Assembly (NCBI GenBank): GCA_947462335.1
Contig: OX381709.1
Coordinates: 85,808,622-85,872,621 of the forward strand
Length of the DNA: 64,000 nt
Direction of reading: 5' to 3'
From: Harmothoe impar
Taxonomy: Eukaryota; Annelida; Polychaeta; Phyllodocida; Polynoidae
Part shown: positions 58,154 to 64,000 of the stretch, in pieces
How positions within the stretch are numbered: position 1 is the first letter of the stretch
How the letters are laid out: each line of letters starts with the position of its first letter
The notes under the pieces: generated by a model
The model's database searches: none
What the model saw: only the letters and a program-made list of their open reading frames with translations
Told to the model about the DNA's origin: nothing
Position numbers and translations under genes: made by a program

Positions 58154-59596
58154 CTGAATCATAGCTACGGCTCCCTGCATCCCTTCGCGGATGATACACT
58201 GGCAGGACACAATTATACGGTACCACCACCACCGATATTTAATATCACCTATCAGTACCGGGCACCATTACCCGGAGCCGAATCGAACGAAGGACGTCAG
58301 TCCTATAATGAAGGGGGCGGATCAATTCCGAGCAGGGGATCGGGTGGTGCTCCGAACCCAGGGACTAACCCTGGAGGAGGAACTGGGACTGTGCCGGACC
58401 CCGGTTCATATGGAGGCTACCCCCCTAGCCCTGATCGAACCCAGCCCAATCCAAGGGGAGGGTCACCAAGACCGGTCCCTGCCCCACGTAGGTTGACAAA
58501 ACGATCATCCATGGGCCCGAGGGTTGCCGCAATAGTGGAGTCCGATCCCTGCATACAAGGGATGGGAATAGACTGTTGTAGTCGAACCCGGGAGGATGAG
58601 TCTGAAATTATGGAATGGAGCCGGAGACAGTCGGACCGGCTGGTATGGAGTCATAACAGTGCCCGGAAGCCTGTTCGTACTCCTCGACGCTTCAATGGGG
58701 AGAATTGGAAGGAAAGCTACCAAGACTTCTGTGACGATAACCGTTACCACGGGTGGGACAAGGAGGCTTCCTTGGGTCCCCTCATTAAATGGTTGAGTGA
58801 AGGTCCGGGACGAATAGCGGTAGATGATTGGGGAGAGACGTATGGGGAATCCGGGAATTATGACCAATTGGTGGCAGCAGCCACACATATCTTTGGTGTG
58901 TTGTCAGCGAATGATCCTTGGTCGGAGTTCCAGGTACGGACGCAGAAACCAAAAGAATCTCCGAAAGTGTTCGGTCTGGAACTGCAGCGGTTGTTGCAAA
59001 AAGCCCGACCTTATTGGAGACGTGATGATGAATATTTCTTAGATGAACTATTCACCCACTTTATAAAAGGACTGAGGGATACATCCCATGCTGAACTCGT
59101 CCAGAAGGAATGGGGACGAGGTTCCTCAATGGTAGACTTCTTTTTGGCTATAGATCAGCACAAGAAGAAGAAACGATTGCTTGCCGGGTTTGTGCCCAAC
59201 CAAAGAGTGGCGTCCGCACATACGGCCACTCCCGAGGAGAGTGATTCGAATGATAGTTCGGATGAAGAAAGAATTGCGGCCATCGGGGGCGACAAAAGGG
59301 ATAGAAAGAATTGGTGGAAGAAAAAAGCTAGTAAGCCACCTGAGAAAGAGAAGCCAGTAGAGGTAAGCTCTAAACAGGCCCCTACCCCTCTGGTGGTGGA
59401 ATTAACCGAGAACGAAAAGCGGTTGATGGCCATGATGGAAAGAATGAAAGGATTGTTGGACTATCAGAAACGACCGAAGCTAGATAGAGCAACGGTGAAA
59501 TGTTTCAGATGTCAGGAGACCGGACATTTCGCAGCCGAATGTACGGCAGATAAACCGGTTTGGAGAGAAAGAAAGAGAGAGGAGACGGGAAATTAG
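58154..59596 (+). CDS. gag: Gag capsid and zinc-knuckle part
   Basis: Continuous with the preceding frame after a single TGA; the first ATG inside is at 58,511. Pro/Gly-rich start, then a capsid-like helical region (ENWKESYQDFCDDNRYHGW, PLIKWLSEG, FGLELQRLLQKARPYW, LFTHFIKGLRD), an acidic/Lys-rich linker and one CCHC zinc knuckle, CFRCQETGHFAAEC, near the end. Stop is TAG at 59,594, directly behind a slippery heptamer. Confidence 0.85.
   Translation: MNHSYGSLHPFADDTLAGHNYTVPPPPIFNITYQYRAPLPGAESNEGRQSYNEGGGSIPSRGSGGAPNPGTNPGGGTGTVPDPGSYGGYPPSPDRTQPNPRGGSPRPVPAPRRLTKRSSMGPRVAAIVESDPCIQGMGIDCCSRTREDESEIMEWSRRQSDRLVWSHNSARKPVRTPRRFNGENWKESYQDFCDDNRYHGWDKEASLGPLIKWLSEGPGRIAVDDWGETYGESGNYDQLVAAATHIFGVLSANDPWSEFQVRTQKPKESPKVFGLELQRLLQKARPYWRRDDEYFLDELFTHFIKGLRDTSHAELVQKEWGRGSSMVDFFLAIDQHKKKKRLLAGFVPNQRVASAHTATPEESDSNDSSDEERIAAIGGDKRDRKNWWKKKASKPPEKEKPVEVSSKQAPTPLVVELTENEKRLMAMMERMKGLLDYQKRPKLDRATVKCFRCQETGHFAAECTADKPVWRERKREETGN
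59587..59596 (+). promoter_or_regulatory. -1 ribosomal frameshift site GGGAAAT at the gag stop
   Basis: Codons ACG GGA AAT TAG: heptamer G-GGA-AAT in phase, directly before TAG. The -1 frame is open into protease. Same layout as in the other gypsy element, with T for C at the last base. Confidence 0.75.
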
Positions 59597-60618
59597 AAGG
59601 GGTTGTCTGTGAGGGCAAACTGACGACCCCGAATAAAGTATGCCAGGGTACAATCCATACGAACGCGATTGAGGAGTCTGTAATGTATCCGCCCAGCAGC
59701 ATGGGATATGCTAATAAGCCGAAAACATGTGGGGCTGGGGGTATTGGTGAGACAATTGCCAGGGAGAGCAAAGAAGGGAAACCGATCACCAATAGAGAGG
59801 AAGGTTGGGTAGAGGAACTATCCAGGATCGGGGGGATCCGCCTTCCCCAAGGTCATCCGTGTCTGGAGTATTTGAAAGGATTCGGATTCAATTTTGACAT
59901 GACGGAAGACATCAAACGGTTCGCAAGTAATCCCTCTATGATGGGAGGAAAGAGATGGTATGTGTCCGTATCTGTAAACGGCAGAATGGGGGAATTCTTG
60001 TTGGATACCGGAGCCAGCCACTCCGCTATGTCAAAGAGATTCTTCGATCTGGTGTCAAGCATGGATGATGACCTCACAACGAGGGTAAATGCATGTGCGG
60101 CTGACGGGAGCAAGATACAAACGTTTGGTAGGACTTGTATGATCATCTTGGTGGGCGGTAGGGAATATATCATTTCCCCTACTGTCGCTGGGATTGAGGA
60201 CGATGGTATCATTGGGATGGATTTTGCTTCCCTATATGGGGTAATATTGGACACCGTCACTGGAATGTTGAAATTAAATCATCCCTACAAAGACAGGATA
60301 CAATGCCTGGCACGTGAAGTTAGTGGTGTAGCGAGTGTAGTACAGACGGTAAAAATACCTCCCGGAATGGCATGTGATGTCTTGATAGCCTCCAGTAGGA
60401 TGAAGAGGGGCGTTCCGGGGGTTTTCGAACCTAATGTGGCAGTGTTGAGAAAGAAGGGTTTGGAATCGGCCGACACCCTGATAGGAAATATGGCATGGGG
60501 AGTAGCCCCCATAACGAACCCGGGTTCGAAAACCATCTACCTAGAAAAAGGCACTGTAGTGGGAGAAGTGATATACGCAGAAGCGGTCACCAGTAGCTTT
60601 GAGAACGGAAATGGACTA
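59594..60618 (+). CDS. pol: Pol N-terminal part: aspartic protease
   Basis: In the -1 frame relative to gag. Protease motif LLDTGASHS (DTGA around 60,004) with GIIGMDF downstream as the flap/second motif. The frame then enters the inserted element at 60,619 and stops at 60,667-60,669 inside it. The rest of pol resumes at 62,478. The protein is therefore split by the insertion. Confidence 0.85.
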
Positions 60619-61144
60619 CCCAGTGAACAAAAAACGTATTTTTACGTTCTGAAACGTTTCAATGTGTAACGTTATTTTTCGTTTTTTTGTAAAACGTTCT
60701 TTTACGTTCTTATATGGTTCACCTAAAAACGTTTGTATTCACAATGTTATTTAACGTTTTTTAACGTTTCACAGGGCTATGGTTTATAACCCAAATATTG
60801 GGAACCAAAACAAGGGGCAGTTCCAAGAATTTGGGTAAAGGAAGGGGACATGATACAGGCAATGTACACCCTACTGGCATCGCATCACTGGACCATTCAC
60901 CATTTAAATTGAAGTGTACATAAAAAAAAGGGGGCACACACCCCCTACCCCACCTGGATCTGCCCTTGAATTATTAACCATAGCTTTACACACAAAAAAA
61001 AACAAGAAGAAGGACTGGTTTAGCGTTGGATTCTTTTTCTTTTAAAGGGCGGGGGGGAGGTAGACAGGAGCGGTTCAAGTCTTGATTGTGGGCGGGGGGG
61101 GGTCGATTTTGGGTTTTAAAATGTATGGGAGGAAAAGATGTTTT

Positions 61145-61228
61145 GTTTAAATACTAGCCTGACTGGGGATTGAGCCTGGGACCTTTGGTCCCACAGTCTA
61201 ACGACTTGCCAACTGAGCTAACAAGGAT
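61145..61228 (-). ncRNA. tRNA-like module (SINE head)
   Basis: Minus strand TTAGCTCAGTTGGCAAG (A box), GGTCCCAGGCTCAATCCCC (B-box-like, GGCTCAATCCC). No full cloverleaf. Confidence 0.55.
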
Positions 61229-62045
61229 GGTATGGTATTGTACCTTTAGAACATAAAATAGAAGGATGAGAGAGGAATCAAGAGAGATTGTTATAAAACA
61301 AGAAGGGGAGAGACATGACTATAGGGACCTTTAGCAACCATGTCAAAGCTCATAAAACATAGATGCAATGTAAGACTTTACCCTTGCCACCAATGCATGT
61401 ATAATGACCTACGTGTGCATTTATTGAGCTAGGTTGCGTTTGCTAAAGGTCCCTTATGCAGGAACAAGAGCTGGTAAAATAATTGTTGAAAGGCTCTCTT
61501 TATGTGTCATTTTAAACCCACATGAACGTAACTCGTAAGAAAAAAGGTTGGTCAACATAATTAGAAATCTGTTGCCTTGGTGTGCAGAGAGCCGTCCCCT
61601 CGATGCCGTGTCCAGGGTAGACCTATTTGGGGGCGGGGGGGTGGGGGGGGATGCAGCCTTGTACTTAATGTCAGCAACTTTAGGGGGGTCGGGGGGGTCG
61701 GTCAATCAAAACATCAACAACGGCTATACATGTATATTCAAAACCAGTGCTAAGGCCAGAAGCCACCAGACACGGAAGACCCCAAATAACCCTGATACGA
61801 CCGAGAATTACCGGAAGTGGACTGATACAGGACTGCTGCTTTAAGTCTATCGGATCCCTTATTTGATTAGGGCCAGTGTAGGTATATCATATATGTATAC
61901 AAGTGAACCCTAAGACTGTAAACATACAGTCTGGGCCCGAGACTGTACGCAGCTTACCTTAAAGTAGTGTAGATTAAACACTAACAATGTTTTACTCATA
62001 GAATGAGTAGAGCTTTTCCTATGATATCATTCAATTGTCCCGCTA

Positions 62046-62106
62046 GCTCAGGTAGGAGAGCATTGAACTCAACATCTGTACATAGGGAGTTCAAACCCCA
62101 ACTATG
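62046..62106 (+). ncRNA. tRNA-like module (SINE head)
   Basis: CTAGCTCAGGTAGGAGAGC (A box with perfect GCTC/GAGC stem) and GGGAGTTCAAACCCC (B box). Acceptor stem not evident. Confidence 0.6.
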
Positions 62107-62477
62107 TCGCTAACATATATATGTTTGTGAACCAATTGTGCCAAATTTTTATATTAAAGTGTCTTGTTTAGGGTCGTTTTGAACTATATTATATGGGTGA
62201 TATGGCCATATCTATGAGAGTCTATGGCAGCTTCGTACTCCATGTCCCACTGGCATACAGCATGCCCGTCAACATGACTCTTCACAACCTAAAAAATCGT
62301 AAAATAACGTTATAATAACGTTATTTATCTAAACGTTTCTTTATAACCTTAATATAACGTTATTTTGAGTCAACGTTTTAACGTCAGATAACGTCACAAT
62401 AACGTTATATTAAAACGTTTTCATAACCTTCAGAAAACGTTATTGTAACGTCAAATAACGTTTTCTTGTTAGCTGGG

Positions 62478-64000
62478 TAGTCCCGAACAGTGAAAGAATC
62501 GAAGAAGGATTGGCAAAGTTAATAGAAGGGTCCGGAGTAGAGACAGATGGACAGAGGAATGCCCTGAGGGAGATGTTGACTGAGTGTAGTTCAGCCTTTG
62601 CGCGGCCCGGAGAGCCGTTAGGACGAACGGATCGAGTCCTACACTCAATTAACACGGAAGGGGCGAATCCAGTAAAGATACCATATAGACGTCTTCCGCT
62701 GGCAAAGAAAGTGGTAGCGGAGGAAGAGATTGCGAAAATGTTGGCGGAGGGGGTGATAACCCCTAGCACCAGTCCTTGGAGTAGTCCTGTATGTATGGTA
62801 ACAAAGAAGGATGGGAGTATCCGATTCTGTATAGACTACCGGAAGCTAAATGGCCTGACTAAGAAGAATTCGTATCCGCTCCCCCGGATAGATGAGACCA
62901 TAGATTCCCTAAGAGGAAATGAATGGTTTTGCACGATTGATTTGCAGTCTGGTTATTGGCAGGTGGGAATGAAGGAAGAAGACAAGGAGAAAACGGGGTT
63001 TTCGAGCCATGTAGGGTTGTACCAGTATAACGTGATGCCATTCGGACTCTGTAATGCTCCGGCCACGTTTGAAGCAATGATGGAGACCTTACTGAGTGAC
63101 TTATTGTGGAAGAAATGTCTGGTGTATCTGGACGATGTGATAATATTCGGAAAGACGTTTGATGAATGCCTAGGGAACCTGAAGTTGGTGTTACAGCGGA
63201 TAATCTCGAATGGATTAAAGCTGAAGCCTAAAGAGTGTAATATGTTCCAGAAAAGTATTAACTATCTAGGACGGATCATCTCTACAGAAGGGGTGAAGGC
63301 TGATCCGGAGAAGGTTAAGACGGTAACGGATTGGAGCATTCCTAAGGGGCCGAAAGAAGTAAGATCCTTCTTAGGATTTTGTTCTTATTATAGAGATTTC
63401 TTACCAGGATATTCCCGGATAAGTTATCCAATACAATGTCTGTCGCACTGGACCCCAGGGAGACGTAAGGAGATATTCCCATGGGGGAAGGAACAAGGGG
63501 AATCATTCGAAATGATTAAACGGTTGTTCGTGGAAACACCGGTTTTGAAATACCCCACTGCGGATGGTCATTTTATATTAGACACTGATGCGAGCAATGA
63601 GAGTATAGGGGCAGCTTTGTCTCAAGTCCAAGATGGGAAGGAGGTTCCAATAGCATTTGCAAGCAATACAATGAGTAAAGCGCAAAGAAATTATTGTACG
63701 ACAAAGAGGGAATTATTGGCAGTGGTAGTGTATACAAAGAAATATAAACACTTCTTGTGGGGATCTGATTTTACGTTACGTACGGATCATTCCTCCCTGC
63801 GGTGGTTATTGAACTTTAAAGATGCAGAAGGTATGATAGGACGGTGGTTGGCACACCTATCTGAGTTCGGATTGGACCATAGCCAAATTCAGCATAGAAA
63901 GGGGGCTAAGCATGTGAACGCAGATGCGTTGTCGCGAATCCCAGTGAAGAAGTGTCAGAACGACGGATGTGATGATTGTGGGAAGCATAATGCCGTGCTG
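62478..64000 (+). CDS. pol: Pol C-terminal part: reverse transcriptase and RNase H, partial
   Basis: Open to the window edge. RT motifs in order: SPVCMVTKKDGSIRFCIDYR, YPLPRIDETID, TIDLQSGYWQV, VMPFGLCNAPATFE, YLDDVIIF (about 63,127), FLGFCSYYRDFLPGY. RNase H: LDTDASNESIGAAL (about 63,580), TKRELLAVV, LRTDHSSLRWL, ADALSRI. All catalytic aspartates are present. After removal of the inserted element with one TA copy, the frame is continuous with the protease part. Integrase lies beyond the edge. Confidence 0.93.

Larger units (their letters stand above)
60619..62477. mobile_element. AACGTT-family element inserted in pol
   Basis: 1,859 bp, ends CCCAGTGAACAAAAAACG and CTTGTTAGCTGGG, flanked by TA on both sides (60,617-60,618; 62,478-62,479). 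AACGTT arrays at both ends, a minus-strand tRNA-like module at 61,145-61,228, a plus-strand one at 62,046-62,106, and a small nested inverted repeat AGGGACCTTTAGCAAC / GCTAAAGGTCCCT (61,322-61,455). No transposase. Confidence 0.85.
56668..64000 (+). mobile_element. Second Ty3/gypsy element, truncated by the window edge
   Basis: Plus-strand element with LTR, primer site, coiled-coil ORF, gag, protease, an inserted AACGTT element, reverse transcriptase and RNase H. Integrase and 3' LTR must lie outside the window. Coding is intact apart from one in-frame TGA and the insertion. Confidence 0.92.

Noticed and set aside
966..59596. Three in-frame stops (2,788 TAG; 5,434 TAG; 58,151 TGA) as a sign of a variant genetic code
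   Set aside because: Many intact long genes in the window use TAG, TAA and TGA as ordinary stops, so single mutations or local recoding are more likely.

Overview
The window is animal nuclear DNA, most probably from a marine invertebrate such as a lancelet, mollusc or other lophotrochozoan; I cannot fix the species. The reasons are spliced genes with GT/AG introns, long AT-rich non-coding stretches, tRNA-derived SINE heads, many nested short inverted-repeat transposons (MITEs), two Ty3/gypsy LTR retroelements and a Polinton/Maverick. Clear host genes are few and mostly broken; mobile DNA makes up most of the window.

Layout. 0.97-3.57 kb: a three-exon gene of the Crypton-derived tyrosine recombinase family, cut by one in-frame TAG. 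4.3-4.7 kb: a promoter-like stretch (CRE-like and YY1-like sites). 5-13.6 kb: several diverged duplicates of exon-like modules, one with a C-terminus resembling a tyrosine recombinase; one pair of copies differs by an exact 35-bp micro-inversion. 14-19.2 kb: MITEs and palindromic repeats. 19.25-31.42 kb: a complete errantivirus-like gypsy element on the minus strand (gag, pol, env) with two 867-bp LTRs that look identical, inserted in a small MITE. 32.06-33.79 kb: an AACGTT-rich inverted-repeat element carrying outward-facing tRNA-like modules. 33.8-39.9 kb: satellites and MITEs.

39,913-51,547 is a complete Polinton with a perfect 6-bp target duplication (ATAGTG) and long terminal inverted repeats. 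It carries a protein-primed-virus style morphogenesis set (double jelly-roll capsid, minor capsid, adenovirus-like protease, packaging ATPase, two small virion-type proteins) and a chromodomain integrase, but no DNA polymerase B. Without a nested 1.2-kb MITE it is about 10.4 kb, which is short for the group. Its terminal repeats are packed with CCAAT, X-box, E-box, YY1-like and forkhead-like motifs. 52-55.3 kb holds a zinc-finger exon fragment, nested MITEs, a 64-bp satellite and an 18-bp GACGTC minisatellite.

56,668 to the window end is a second Ty3/gypsy element on the plus strand: LTR, primer site, a coiled-coil ORF, gag with a zinc knuckle, protease, then a 1,859-bp AACGTT element inserted in pol with a TA duplication, then reverse transcriptase and RNase H running off the edge. 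Both gypsy elements carry a canonical-type -1 frameshift heptamer (GGGAAAC or GGGAAAT) directly before the gag TAG stop, so they appear to share the same Gag-Pol expression strategy.

All statements come from reading the sequence and from knowledge of the protein families; no database or folding program was run.
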